NCBI GenBank assembly: GCA_018830285.1
Contig: JAHJSB010000056.1
Location: 1 to 41,343, forward strand
Origin: Alphaproteobacteria bacterium
GTDB taxonomy: Bacteria; Pseudomonadota; Alphaproteobacteria; Caulobacterales; Hyphomonadaceae
Direction of reading: 5' to 3'
DNA: 41,343 nucleotides
The notes under the pieces are model-generated. The model searched no databases. It was not told where the DNA came from and saw only the letters and a list, made by a program, of their open reading frames with translations. The first letter of the stretch is position 1, and each line of letters starts with the position of its first letter. The position numbers were made by a program, and so were the translations under genes. Below are positions 1 to 8,062 of the stretch, in pieces.

Positions 1-243
1 CGGAAGCAGGGCCAGCATGCGGGCGCGTTTGATCGCCTGTGCAAGCTTGCGCTGGTTCTTGAGGTTGACGGCCGTGATGCGGCTGGGCACGATTTTCCCT
101 TTTTCAGAGATATAGCGCTGCAGCAGTTTCACGTCCTTGTAGTCGATATCCTGGGCGTGTTCGCCGGTAAACGGGTCCACCTTGCGGCGGCGACCGAACG
201 GGCGACGGGCAGGAATGTTCGTGATGTTCAGTTTCTGAGCCAT
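1..243 (-). CDS. rpsR: 30S ribosomal protein S18 (3' end cut by window)
   Basis: Small-subunit ribosomal protein S18, which pairs with S6 on the platform of the 30S subunit. The reverse complement from the ATG at 243 reads [20 protein letters not shown] and continues with the S18 core, including the [19 protein letters not shown] stretch and the basic [14 protein letters not shown] helix. The frame runs off the left edge after 81 codons; the family is usually 75-90 residues, so only a short tail is missing. It follows rpsF by 14 bases on the same strand, the usual rpsF-rpsR order. No in-frame stop is seen. Confidence 0.96.
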   Translation of the reverse strand, partial: MAQKLNITNIPARRPFGRRRKVDPFTGEHAQDIDYKDVKLLQRYISEKGKIVPSRITAVNLKNQRKLAQAIKRARMLALLP

Positions 244-257
244 GTGTCCTGTCCTTT

Positions 258-596
258 CTAGTCGCGACGGCGTTCTTTGCGCGACAGGACAGCCGAAGGC
301 TCGTCACTGTGCGACTCGACGCGGATCGTCATGTAACGCATCACGTCGTCGGAAATGCGCAGGCGGCGTTCCAGTTCGTGGATCGCTTCGGCAGGCCCGT
401 CGATGTTAAGGAGCGAATAATGCGCCTTGCGTTGTTTCTTGATCGGATAGGCAAGGTTGCGCAGGCCCCAATACTCGGTGCGGCCGACAGTTGCGCCTTT
501 TTCCTTGAGGAAGCCGGACAGTTCTTCGATAAATGTATCGACCTGTGCCGGCGAAATGTCAGGTCGTGTGATCACGACGTGCTCATATAGTGCCAT
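258..596 (-). CDS. rpsF: 30S ribosomal protein S6
   Basis: Ribosomal protein S6, the S18 partner on the 30S platform; 112 residues. The ATG at 596 gives [20 protein letters not shown], the normal S6 N-terminus. The open frame extends 34 codons upstream to 698, but that stretch has no S6 character and lies in the promoter region, so 596 is chosen. A weak GGGA lies about 9 bases upstream of this start. The conserved [19 protein letters not shown] core and the [19 protein letters not shown] segment are present, followed by a short basic tail. It leads the rpsF-rpsR pair and is divergent from fabD. Confidence 0.96.
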   Translation of the reverse strand: MALYEHVVITRPDISPAQVDTFIEELSGFLKEKGATVGRTEYWGLRNLAYPIKKQRKAHYSLLNIDGPAEAIHELERRLRISDDVMRYMTIRVESHSDEPSAVLSRKERRRD

Positions 597-804
597 GTTT
601 TTATTCCCAAAAATGAGGCATGCGGCGCTAGGCAGCGGGAAACTGACTGGCGATGGCCCCTCTTCGTCCGGCTCATTCCGGCCTAATGAGGACCGCATCC
701 CTGCGTGTGAACGCGCGTCTTAAGCCTATATTGACGCAGATTTCAAGCGCTTGCACACATTGGCGACCCCCAGTAGGCACGACAAAAATCTGGAGGAAAT
801 CTCG
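597..804. promoter_or_regulatory. Divergent rpsF / fabD intergenic region
   Basis: These 208 bases separate two divergent, highly expressed operons and must hold both promoters. On the plus strand TTGACG at 731-736 is a plausible -35 for fabD, although no good -10 follows at 17 bases. Overlapping it, TTAA (720-723), seven bases and TTGA (731-734) resemble a CtrA box (TTAA-N7-TTAA) with one mismatch. A 10-bp palindrome CAAGCGCTTG lies at 744-753. A strong ribosome-binding site GGAGGA at 793-798 precedes the fabD ATG. Assignment to individual promoters is uncertain. Confidence 0.35.
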
Positions 805-1767
805 ATGACAGGACTGGCGTTCATATTCCCGGGGCAAGGCAGCCAGGAAATCGGCATGGGCAAAGCCCTCGCGGATGCGTTTCCCGCCGCCAAAGCCGTG
901 TTCGCAGAAGTCGACGAAGCGCTCGGCCAGAACCTGTCGAAACTGATGTGGGACGGCGACATTGCAGAACTGACCCTGACCGCGAATGCGCAGCCGGCGC
1001 TGATGGCCCACAGCGTGGCCGCCATGCGGGCGCTGGAGGCAGCGTCCGGCCTGTCGGCCGCCGATGGCCGCTTCGTGGCAGGCCATTCCCTTGGCGAGTA
1101 TTCGGCGCTGGCGTCTGCCGGGGCGATCAGCCTGGCCGACACAGCCCGCCTGCTGCGGATACGCGGCAATGCCATGCAGGGCGCGGTGGCGGCAGGCGAG
1201 GGCGCCATGGCGGCGCTGCTCGGCGCTGATGTCGCGCAGGCCGAAGCGGCCTGTGTCGCGGGACGGGCAACCGGTGGCGTTTGCGAGATCGCCAATGACA
1301 ATGCACCGGGGCAGCTCGTGCTGTCAGGCTCCAAAGCCGCGATTGATGCGGCCTGCGAGCACGCGAAGGCCAATGGCGTGAAGAAGGCGATGGCGCTGAA
1401 CGTGTCGGCGCCTTTCCATTGCTCGCTGATGCAGCCAGCCGCCGATGCCATGGCGGAGGCGCTGTACGGCGTGACGATCAACACGCCTGTGGTTCCGGTC
1501 GTGGCCAATATTTCAGCCGCGCCGACGTCCGATCCCGATACGATCCGCCAGAACCTGGTCGACCAGGTGACGGGCCGCGTGCGCTGGACCGAGAGCGTGC
1601 AATATATGGTCGGTCAGGGCGTCACCTCGACCGCCGAGGCGGGCGCCGGCAAGGTGCTGACCGTCATGCAGCGCCGTATCGAAAAATCACTGAATGGTTT
1701 CACACTCGGAACACCCGAGGATCTCGAAGCCTTCGCAGCCTTTATCAAGGGAGAAGCCCATGTTTGA
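805..1767 (+). CDS. fabD: Malonyl-CoA:ACP transacylase
   Basis: Transfers malonyl from CoA to acyl-carrier protein, supplying extender units for type II fatty-acid synthesis in the cytoplasm. 320 residues, normal for FabD. The ATG at 805 gives MTGLAFIFPGQGSQEIGMGK, where FPGQGSQ is the family's N-terminal signature, and a GGAGGA ribosome-binding site lies just upstream; the frame opens earlier (751) but without such support. The nucleophile elbow GHSLGEYS places Ser95 and the NVSAPFHCSLM motif places the catalytic His205. It is the first gene of fabD-fabG-acpP-fabF and overlaps fabG by 8 bases, indicating translational coupling. Confidence 0.97.
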   Translation: MTGLAFIFPGQGSQEIGMGKALADAFPAAKAVFAEVDEALGQNLSKLMWDGDIAELTLTANAQPALMAHSVAAMRALEAASGLSAADGRFVAGHSLGEYSALASAGAISLADTARLLRIRGNAMQGAVAAGEGAMAALLGADVAQAEAACVAGRATGGVCEIANDNAPGQLVLSGSKAAIDAACEHAKANGVKKAMALNVSAPFHCSLMQPAADAMAEALYGVTINTPVVPVVANISAAPTSDPDTIRQNLVDQVTGRVRWTESVQYMVGQGVTSTAEAGAGKVLTVMQRRIEKSLNGFTLGTPEDLEAFAAFIKGEAHV

Positions 1768-2497
1768 TCTTACCGGCCGGACGGCCCTCGTTACCGGCGC
1801 ATCGGGTGGCATCGGCCGTGCGATCGCCATGGCGCTGTCAGAGGCAGGCGCAAAAGTTGCGCTGTCGGGCACACGCGAGAACGTGCTTGAGGACGTCGCA
1901 GGCGCGCTGAAGGGCGAGAGCGCCATTGTCACCTGCAACTTGTCCGACGCCGAGGCCGTAGACGGTCTTGTGGGCCGCGCAGAGGCCGCTATCGGTCCGC
2001 TTGACATCCTGGTCGCCAATGCAGGCATCACGCGCGACAAGCTGCTCATCCAGATGAAGGATGATGACTGGAATGACGTGCTGCAGGTCAATCTTGGCAG
2101 CTATTTCCGCCTCACCAAGAGTGTCGTTCGGGGCATGATGAAGCGCCGCTATGGTCGCATTATCGGCATTACATCCATCGTGGGCGTGACGGGCAATCCG
2201 GGTCAGACGAACTATTGCGCGTCCAAGGCCGGGATGATCGGTTTCACCAAATCCATCGCCCAGGAAGTCGCCAGCCGGGGCATCACCGCCAACACGATTG
2301 CCCCCGGCTTCATCGAATCACCCATGACCGACGGGCTTCCCGAGGCACAGAAAACGGCCCTGCTTGGCGGTATTCCAGCGGGACGGTTGGGGCAGGGTGG
2401 AGACATCGCCGCAGCCGCAGTATACCTTGCATCCAGCGAGGCCTCTTACGTGACGGGGCAAACGCTGCATGTGAATGGTGGTATGGCAATGATCTGA
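1760..2497 (+). CDS. fabG: 3-oxoacyl-ACP reductase
   Basis: NADPH-dependent reduction of 3-oxoacyl-ACP to 3-hydroxyacyl-ACP in fatty-acid elongation. 245 residues, a classical short-chain dehydrogenase: nucleotide motif TGASGGIGR at 12-20, NAG at about 87-89, and the catalytic Ser139, Tyr152 and Lys156 in the YCASK box. The C-terminus GGMAMI is typical of FabG. The ATG at 1760 lies inside the end of fabD with AAGGGAGA just upstream; the open frame extends to 1694 but that part is fabD coding sequence in another frame. Neighbours confirm FabG rather than another SDR. Confidence 0.97.
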   Translation: MFDLTGRTALVTGASGGIGRAIAMALSEAGAKVALSGTRENVLEDVAGALKGESAIVTCNLSDAEAVDGLVGRAEAAIGPLDILVANAGITRDKLLIQMKDDDWNDVLQVNLGSYFRLTKSVVRGMMKRRYGRIIGITSIVGVTGNPGQTNYCASKAGMIGFTKSIAQEVASRGITANTIAPGFIESPMTDGLPEAQKTALLGGIPAGRLGQGGDIAAAAVYLASSEASYVTGQTLHVNGGMAMI

Positions 2498-2526
2498 TTT
2501 CGCTACAGTCACCGTTGCTGCTAGGG

Positions 2527-2544
2527 CTTGGCGCTTTCGCCAAG
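2527..2544. promoter_or_regulatory. Stem-loop between fabG and acpP
   Basis: CTTGGCG (2527-2533), loop CTTT, CGCCAAG (2538-2544) is a perfect 7-bp stem with a tetraloop in the 115-base fabG-acpP gap. No T-run follows, so it is not a classical terminator. It may be a processing or stability element that lets acpP be expressed far above fabD and fabG, or a weak attenuator. Only the inverted repeat is seen; the role is inferred. Confidence 0.4.
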
Positions 2545-2612
2545 TGTGTGCTAGGCGCAACACAATGGTTCAGAAATGAACCGGCTATCGGGCATATTCT
2601 AGAGAGGTATTC

Positions 2613-2846
2613 ATGTCTGACGTTCTTGAGCGTGTTAAAAAAATCGTAGTCGATAATCTCGACGTGGATGCCGACAAGGTTGTTGAAAGCGCGAGCTTCA
2701 TTGACGATCTCGGCGCTGACTCGCTTGACCTTGTCGAGCTGGTCATGGCCTTCGAAGAAGAGTTCAATATCGAAATCCCAGACGATGTGCAGGAATCGAT
2801 CCGGTCCGTCGGTGACGCGGTGACTCACATCAAAGCTCACGTCTAA
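2613..2846 (+). CDS. acpP: Acyl carrier protein
   Basis: Carries growing acyl chains on a 4'-phosphopantetheine arm for fatty-acid, phospholipid and lipid A synthesis. 77 residues, acidic, with the invariant DSL motif in [20 protein letters not shown]; Ser37 is the phosphopantetheinylation site. AGAGAGG at 2601-2607 is the ribosome-binding site. It lies between fabG and fabF, the canonical position. The 115-base upstream gap with a stem-loop suggests separate promoter or mRNA processing, fitting the high demand for ACP. Confidence 0.98.
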   Translation: MSDVLERVKKIVVDNLDVDADKVVESASFIDDLGADSLDLVELVMAFEEEFNIEIPDDVQESIRSVGDAVTHIKAHV

Positions 2847-2863
2847 GACGGGGCTGTAACTGC

Positions 2864-4150
2864 ATGTCTGACCGCCGCGTTGTTATAACGGGTATCGGGA
2901 TTGTCTCTCCGCTCGCTTTCGGGCGCGAGGCAACCTGGGAACGCCTGATTGCTGGAAAATCGGGAGCGGGGCGCATCGACGTCTTCGACCCGGAAGACAT
3001 GCCGTGCAAGATCGCGTTCCAGGTGCCATGGACCAACGGACGCGGCGGTGGGTCAGGCGACCCCCATGCGTTTGATCCGGACAAGTTTGTCTCCCCCAAG
3101 GAGCTGCGTCGGATCGACGAATTCATTCTTTACGCCATTGCGGCAGCAGAAGAAGCTGTCGAGGACGCCGATTGGCGTCCGGAAGACGAAGAAAGCCGTG
3201 AGCGCACAGGCGTGATGATCGGCTCCGGCATTGGCGGACTGGAATCCATCTACAAGACGGCTGTCACCCTGCACGAGCATGGCCCGCGCAAGGTGAGCCC
3301 CTTCTTCATCCCGTCGGCCCTGATCAACCTTGCTTCCGGGCAGGTCTCGATCAAACACGGCTTCAAGGGCCCCAACCATGCCGTCGTGACGGCGTGTGCC
3401 ACGGGTGCGCACGCGATTGGCGACTCGGCGCGCCTCATCAAGTACGGCGATGCCGACGTGATGCTGGCCGGCGGCTCCGAGGCTGTGATCGGTCGCATCG
3501 CCATTGCCGGCTTCTGCGCGGCGAAGGCCATGTCGACCGGATTCAATGACACGCCTGAGAAAGCCTCGCGTCCCTATGACAAGGACCGCGACGGATTTGT
3601 CATGGGCGATGGCGCAGCTGTGCTGGTGCTGGAAGAATACGAACACGCCAAGGCGCGCGGCGCGAATATCTATGCTGAAGTCGTTGGCTATGGCCTGACG
3701 GGCGACGCCTATCATATCACCGCGCCGGCCGAAGGCGCTGAAGGCGGCTACCGCGCCATGAAAATGGCATTGAAGCATGCGGCCATCGATCCGACCGAGG
3801 TTGATTACATCAACGCCCACGGCACATCGACGCCGAAGGGCGACGAAGGCGAAGCGGGTGCGGTCGAGCGGGCTTATGGCGACCACGCCAAGAACCTGTC
3901 CATGTCGTCGACCAAGTCGGCTGTTGGCCACCTCCTCGGCGCGGCCGGTGCCATCGAGACCGCGTTCTGCGCGCTGGCCATTCGCGACCAGATTATGCCG
4001 CCGACGCTGAACCTCGACAATCCGAGTTTCGAGACGCCGATTGATCTCATTCCCCACAAGGCCAAGAAGGGCCGCGTGCGCGCTGCGATGTCGAACAGTT
4101 TCGGCTTTGGCGGCACCAATGCGTCGCTCGTGATCCGGGAAGTGAAATAG
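2864..4150 (+). CDS. fabF: 3-oxoacyl-ACP synthase II
   Basis: Condenses malonyl-ACP with acyl-ACP, the elongating step of fatty-acid synthesis. 428 residues, slightly longer than usual (about 412). The thiolase-fold active site is complete: Cys178 in TACATGAHAIG, His319 in NAHGTSTPKGD and His355 in SAVGHLLGAAG, the Cys-His-His triad of KAS I/II enzymes. The C-terminal SNSFGFGGTNASLV motif is present. An extra Gly-rich loop near residues 58-66 (NGRGGGSGD) accounts for part of the length. It starts 17 bases after acpP. Confidence 0.97.
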   Translation: MSDRRVVITGIGIVSPLAFGREATWERLIAGKSGAGRIDVFDPEDMPCKIAFQVPWTNGRGGGSGDPHAFDPDKFVSPKELRRIDEFILYAIAAAEEAVEDADWRPEDEESRERTGVMIGSGIGGLESIYKTAVTLHEHGPRKVSPFFIPSALINLASGQVSIKHGFKGPNHAVVTACATGAHAIGDSARLIKYGDADVMLAGGSEAVIGRIAIAGFCAAKAMSTGFNDTPEKASRPYDKDRDGFVMGDGAAVLVLEEYEHAKARGANIYAEVVGYGLTGDAYHITAPAEGAEGGYRAMKMALKHAAIDPTEVDYINAHGTSTPKGDEGEAGAVERAYGDHAKNLSMSSTKSAVGHLLGAAGAIETAFCALAIRDQIMPPTLNLDNPSFETPIDLIPHKAKKGRVRAAMSNSFGFGGTNASLVIREVK

Positions 4151-4215
4151 GCCACTATCGCCGGGCAGGGGCGGGCATGTAAGCTGGCATTGCCGGGATT
4201 CGTGTGAGGCGTTTC

Positions 4216-5244
4216 ATGAAGTTCATCAAAGGCCTGTTGTCGCTTGTCGTTGCGATTGTGATCCTCGCGGGCGCCGTCGCCGGCGCTGGCTGGATCTGGC
4301 TCGGCAATGAAGTGGCCAAGGACGGGCCATTACCGGCTGAAACACTCGTCGTCGTCGAAGCCGGCGAAGGCATGTTGAGCGTCGCGGCCCGCCTCGAGAA
4401 CGATGGTGTCATCCGGTCGGCTTGGCTGATGCGTCTCAAGGCCCGCATCGATGGCACGGAGACCGCACTGAAAACCGGTGAGTTCACCATCGAGCCACAG
4501 GCCAGCCTCGGTGAAGTCCTGGACATCCTGATCGAAGGCAAGGCGGTGATGCACAAGATCACACTGCCCGAAGGCCGAACCACGGCGCAGCTGCTGAGGC
4601 TCATCGAATCCGACCCCGTGCTTGTTGGCCCGATGCCGGAATTGCCGGTTGCCGAAGGCAGCCTCCTGCCGGACACATATCTTTATCATCGCGGGATGAC
4701 GCGGGCGAAACTGATCGCCCAGATGGCCAAGGCGCAGGACGACCTGTTGAAGGAGCTGTGGCCCAAGCGCCAGGACGGACTCCTCCTGGCTAATCCGTAT
4801 GAGGCGGTGATCCTCGCCTCCGTGGTCGAGAAGGAAACGGGCAATGCCGAAGAGCGGCCTGAGGTTGCCGCCCTGTTCACGACGCGCCTGAAGCGCGGCA
4901 TGCGGCTGGAAAGCGACCCGACCATCATTTACGGCATCTCGCAGGGCGAGCCGCTGTACAACAAGGCTGGCAAGCGCCGGACCCTGTATCGTTCGGAAAT
5001 CGACCGGAAGACCGACTGGAATACCTACCAGATCGACGGCCTGCCGAAGACGCCGATCTGCAATCCGGGGCGAGATGCAATTGCTGCCGTGCTAAACCCA
5101 CCCGAAACAGAGTACATATTCTTTGTAGCCGACGGCAAAGGGGGGCATCTCTTCGCCAGGACGCTGGCCGAGCACAATCGCAATGTGGCAGCCTACCGGA
5201 AATATGAGCGCGAAGAGATTGCGCGGGAGAGGGCTGAGGAATGA
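4216..5244 (+). CDS. mltG: Endolytic peptidoglycan transglycosylase MltG
   Basis: Inner-membrane lytic transglycosylase (YceG family) that cleaves nascent glycan strands and is thought to end their polymerisation. 342 residues from the ATG at 4216, chosen because GAGG lies 6 bases upstream; a GTG at 4204 would add MRRF. One N-terminal membrane helix (about residues 6-29) is followed by a periplasmic LysM-like region and the YceG catalytic domain, where VILASVVEKET holds the catalytic Glu205. The RLKRGMRLESDPTIIYG segment is family-typical. Its stop overlaps the yicC start (ATGA). Confidence 0.95.
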   Translation: MKFIKGLLSLVVAIVILAGAVAGAGWIWLGNEVAKDGPLPAETLVVVEAGEGMLSVAARLENDGVIRSAWLMRLKARIDGTETALKTGEFTIEPQASLGEVLDILIEGKAVMHKITLPEGRTTAQLLRLIESDPVLVGPMPELPVAEGSLLPDTYLYHRGMTRAKLIAQMAKAQDDLLKELWPKRQDGLLLANPYEAVILASVVEKETGNAEERPEVAALFTTRLKRGMRLESDPTIIYGISQGEPLYNKAGKRRTLYRSEIDRKTDWNTYQIDGLPKTPICNPGRDAIAAVLNPPETEYIFFVADGKGGHLFARTLAEHNRNVAAYRKYEREEIARERAEE

Positions 5245-6128
5245 GTGAATTGTCCGGCATGACCGGCTTTGCCCGTGTCGCGGGTGAAGCCACATGGGGA
5301 AGCTGGGCCTGGGAGGCCAAGAGCGTCAACGGGCGCAGCCTCGATGTGCGCGTGAATACGCCGCCGGGATTCGACGCGCTGGAGCGGTCTGTGAAGGCCG
5401 CCGCGTCAAAACTGTTCAATCGTGGCTCGCTGCAGGTTTCCCTGCGCATCGACATGAGCACGGGCGACGAGACGGTCACCGTGAACGAAGGCCTGCTGAC
5501 GGCGCTGACCAATGCGGCGCAGGCCATCCATGGCGTTGGCCTGTCGGGCGAAGCGATCGCCACGCTGATGACGCTGAAGGGCGTGGTCGAGACCGGCGGC
5601 AGCTCGCTGCGGGAACTGGCGCAGGACGAGGCCGTGACCAGCCTTCTGGCCGACGCGGCCGAAACGGCCCTGAAGGAACTCGCCGTGGCGCGCAGGCTCG
5701 AAGGCGCCTCCCTGACGGGAATCATGACCGGGCTTGTCGGCGAGATGGAGGGCTTTGCCGCGTCGGCGGCGAAACTGGCCGAAACCCAGCCCGGCCTGCT
5801 GAAAGCGCGGTTGCAGAAACAGCTTGATGAACTCGACACCGAAGGCCGGGTCGATGCCGACCGGGCCGCCGTGGAAATCGCGCTCAGCGCGGCCAAGGCC
5901 GATGTGCGCGAGGAACTCGACCGGCTGGCGGCGCACTTTGCCGGCGCGCGGGACCTGCTCGCGGGCGGCTCTCCGGTGGGCCGGAAACTGGATTTCCTGG
6001 CGCAGGAACTCAACCGCGAAGCCAATACGCTCTGCTCGAAATCGGTCAGCCTTGATTTGACGAATGCGGGACTCGGCCTCAAAGGGGTGATTGACCAGTT
6101 CAAGGAGCAGGCCGCGAATGTCGAATGA
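5241..6128 (+). CDS. yicC: YicC/YloC family endoribonuclease
   Basis: 295 residues, the full length for the YicC family. The N-terminal YicC domain starts with LSGMTGFARV and includes WEAKSVNGRSLDVRVNTPPG; the C-terminal DUF1732 domain carries EIALSAAKADVREELDRLAAH, GRKLDFLAQELNREANTLCSK and the closing VIDQFKEQAANVE. Members from E. coli and Bacillus have been described as RNases; the role in this organism is inferred. The ATG overlaps the mltG stop by 4 bases and gmk starts within its last 11 bases, so mltG-yicC-gmk is one translationally coupled unit. Confidence 0.93.
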   Translation: MSELSGMTGFARVAGEATWGSWAWEAKSVNGRSLDVRVNTPPGFDALERSVKAAASKLFNRGSLQVSLRIDMSTGDETVTVNEGLLTALTNAAQAIHGVGLSGEAIATLMTLKGVVETGGSSLRELAQDEAVTSLLADAAETALKELAVARRLEGASLTGIMTGLVGEMEGFAASAAKLAETQPGLLKARLQKQLDELDTEGRVDADRAAVEIALSAAKADVREELDRLAAHFAGARDLLAGGSPVGRKLDFLAQELNREANTLCSKSVSLDLTNAGLGLKGVIDQFKEQAANVE

Positions 6129-6759
6129 GCAAATGGGAAAGCGCAGGGGGCTGATGCTCGTCCTGTCCAGCCCCTCGGGCGCAGGCAAGACGACGCTGTC
6201 GCACATGTTGCTGGACGAGTTCGACGACGTGAACCTGTCGGTCTCGGCGACGACGCGGACGCCGCGGCCGAACGAGGTCGACGGCCAGCATTATCATTTC
6301 AAGTCGGTCCATGATTTCAAGAACATGATCCTCAATCGCGAATTCCTCGAATGGGCGCATGTGTTCGACAAGTATTACGGCACACCGCGCGCCGACACCG
6401 TGGCGAAACTGGAGAGCGGAGAGGACATATTGTTCGACGTCGACTGGCAGGGCGCCGATGCACTGCACGACCAGATGCCGAACGATGTCGTCTCGGTTTT
6501 CATCCTGCCGCCGAGTATCGAAGAGCTGGAGGCCCGCCTCGCCGCGCGCCCGGGATCGACGCCCGAAGATGTGGCCCGCCGCATGGTCGATGCCCGCCGC
6601 GAGATCATGCACTGGCGCCGCTACGATTATGCCATCATCAACGACAATCTCGACGAGGCGTACCAGCGCCTGCGCCGGATCCTGCTGGTCGAGCGCCTGA
6701 AACGGCTGCGCCAGCTCGACCTTGACGACCATGTCAGGCGCCTCCTCGGAGAGGCCTGA
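6118..6759 (+). CDS. gmk: Guanylate kinase
   Basis: Phosphorylates GMP and dGMP to the diphosphates with ATP. 213 residues from the ATG at 6118, preceded by AAGGAG at 6102-6107; an ATG five codons later (6133) is possible. The P-loop SSPSGAGKTT lies at 17-26, followed by the GMP-binding SVSATTRTPRPNEVDGQHYHF segment. FLEWAHVFDKYYGTP and VDWQGADAL are also family signatures. The N-terminus overlaps the end of yicC. Guanylate kinase beside yicC is a widespread bacterial arrangement. Confidence 0.97.
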   Translation: MSNEQMGKRRGLMLVLSSPSGAGKTTLSHMLLDEFDDVNLSVSATTRTPRPNEVDGQHYHFKSVHDFKNMILNREFLEWAHVFDKYYGTPRADTVAKLESGEDILFDVDWQGADALHDQMPNDVVSVFILPPSIEELEARLAARPGSTPEDVARRMVDARREIMHWRRYDYAIINDNLDEAYQRLRRILLVERLKRLRQLDLDDHVRRLLGEA

Positions 6760-6821
6760 TGCAATTGACGCGACCCGTTCCTTACTGCCGTTCTGCTTGT
6801 CCTCTCTGAAAAGGCCCGCGC

Positions 6822-7037
6822 ATGACAAATGACAATGAACCGCAGACGGATGGGCAAGTGCCCGAGCCGGCCGCTTCACCGCCGCGTCCTAAGGCCAGGG
6901 CCGTCTGGCTGCTGTGGCTCCTGCCGCTGGCGGGCCTCGTCGTGATCGCCTGGTATGTCATGCGTGGCGGACTGGACCGGTCAGGCACGTTCGAGGAAGT
7001 CACCGATATCGTCGTCGAGCCGTTTGACGGGAAGTAG
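6822..7037 (+). CDS. Small single-pass membrane protein, unknown function
   Basis: 71 residues. A polar, Pro-rich N-terminal 24 residues is followed by one hydrophobic helix (about AVWLLWLLPLAGLVVIAWYVM, residues 27-47) and a 24-residue acidic C-terminal tail. I do not recognise a family. It lies 62 bases after gmk and ends before a hairpin-rich convergent gap. The reading frame is clean with alphaproteobacterial codon use, and the ATG has a modest AAAGG upstream. Topology and function are unassigned. Confidence 0.6.
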   Translation: MTNDNEPQTDGQVPEPAASPPRPKARAVWLLWLLPLAGLVVIAWYVMRGGLDRSGTFEEVTDIVVEPFDGK

Positions 7038-7112
7038 GCTCTGCTTGTTCCCGCATCCCCGGCGCAGGCCGAAATCTCGCTCGTCTTTGTTCCTTTCTTC
7101 AATTGCCTGAGG

Positions 7113-7130
7113 TCCCGGCGTTCGCCGGGA
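7113..7130. repeat. Perfect inverted repeat, probable transcript end
   Basis: TCCCGGCG (7113-7120), TT, CGCCGGGA (7123-7130) form an 8-bp perfect stem in the 188-base gap between the convergent small membrane gene and rsmA. No T-run follows. It may be a bidirectional transcript end or a member of a dispersed palindromic repeat family. Confidence 0.45.
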
Positions 7131-7203
7131 ACACGGCACCGGGAGAGACGCGCTCACCCTGAGCCCGTTTCGGAATCATTGGTATCTGCCCCCCCACCAG
7201 TCT

Positions 7204-7218
7204 CCCCCTTTCAGGGGG
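7204..7218. terminator. Stem-loop before the rsmA 3' end
   Basis: CCCCC (7204-7208), loop TTTCA, GGGGG (7214-7218) lies 8 bases beyond the rsmA stop, at the convergent junction with the plus-strand gene ending at 7037. There is no clear T-run on either side, so it is better called a possible transcript-end hairpin than a proven intrinsic terminator. Confidence 0.4.
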
Positions 7219-7225
7219 CGGCGCC

Positions 7226-8062
7226 CTAATTCGCCAGGCTCGCCGCCAGCCGCCGGAAATCGTCCTGCGACAGTGTTTCCGCTCGCGCCGTCGGGTCGAT
7301 GCCGACGCTTTCGAGCCAGTCGGCGGCTTTCATGCCGTGTTTCTTGGCGAAGGGTTTGAGGGCGGCGCGCATCATCTTGCGGCGTTGGCCGAAGGCGGCG
7401 CCGGTAACCTGTTCCAGGAGGTCGATATGTTCGAAGCGCTGGTCGGCGGGCAGGGGCTCGAGCACGGCGACGGCGCTGTCGACCTTGGGCGGCGGCGTGA
7501 AGGCGCCGGGCGGCAGTGTGAAGGCGATGTGGGGGCGCGTGGCGGACTGGGCGAGTACCGCGAGGCGTCCGTAATGGTCCGTGCCCGGCGCGGCGCAGAT
7601 GCGCTCGGCGACTTCCTTCTGGAACATGAGCGCCATCTCGCCGCGCCAGTCGCCGGCCTTGAGCCAGCCGACGAGGAGCGGCGTACCGACATTATAGGGC
7701 AGGTTGCCGATGATCATCGCGGGCTCGGTCGCGCCAGCTTCGATGACAAGTTGTTCGAAATTGACCTTGCGGGCGTCCTTCTGGAGGACCAGAAGGCGGC
7801 CGTCCCTGGCTTCGGGCCAGAGGAGGAGCGCGTCGGCGAAGCGCGGATCGGTTTCGACCGCGATCACCTTGCCAGCGCCCTCGTCGAGCAGGGCCCGCGT
7901 CAGGCCACCGGGGCCGGGGCCGACTTCGATGACGACACGGCCCTTGACCGGACCGGCGGCGAGGGCGGTGCGATGCAGGATGCTGGGGTCGAACAGGAAA
8001 TGCTGGCCGAGCGCCTTGCGGGCGGGGGCGTCGGTGAGGTCGGGACGGTGGGTGTCGGTCAT
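7226..8062 (-). CDS. rsmA: 16S rRNA dimethyladenosine transferase
   Basis: Dimethylates two adjacent adenosines in the 3'-terminal hairpin of 16S rRNA (KsgA activity) during 30S maturation. 278 residues. The KALGQHFLFDPSIL opening is the RsmA signature; SAM motif VIEVGPGPGG lies at about 44-53, the acidic VETDPRF follows, and the catalytic IGNLPYN motif is at 118-124. The C-terminal part has GQRRKMMRAALKP, also typical. The ATG at 8062 overlaps the pdxA stop (ATGA). It is the last gene of lptD-surA-pdxA-rsmA, the same order as in E. coli. Confidence 0.97.
   Translation of the reverse strand: MTDTHRPDLTDAPARKALGQHFLFDPSILHRTALAAGPVKGRVVIEVGPGPGGLTRALLDEGAGKVIAVETDPRFADALLLWPEARDGRLLVLQKDARKVNFEQLVIEAGATEPAMIIGNLPYNVGTPLLVGWLKAGDWRGEMALMFQKEVAERICAAPGTDHYGRLAVLAQSATRPHIAFTLPPGAFTPPPKVDSAVAVLEPLPADQRFEHIDLLEQVTGAAFGQRRKMMRAALKPFAKKHGMKAADWLESVGIDPTARAETLSQDDFRRLAASLAN

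Noticed and set aside
4925..6103. Open minus-strand frame of 392 codons over mltG and yicC
   Set aside because: Ser/Arg/Ala-rich shadow of two conserved genes.
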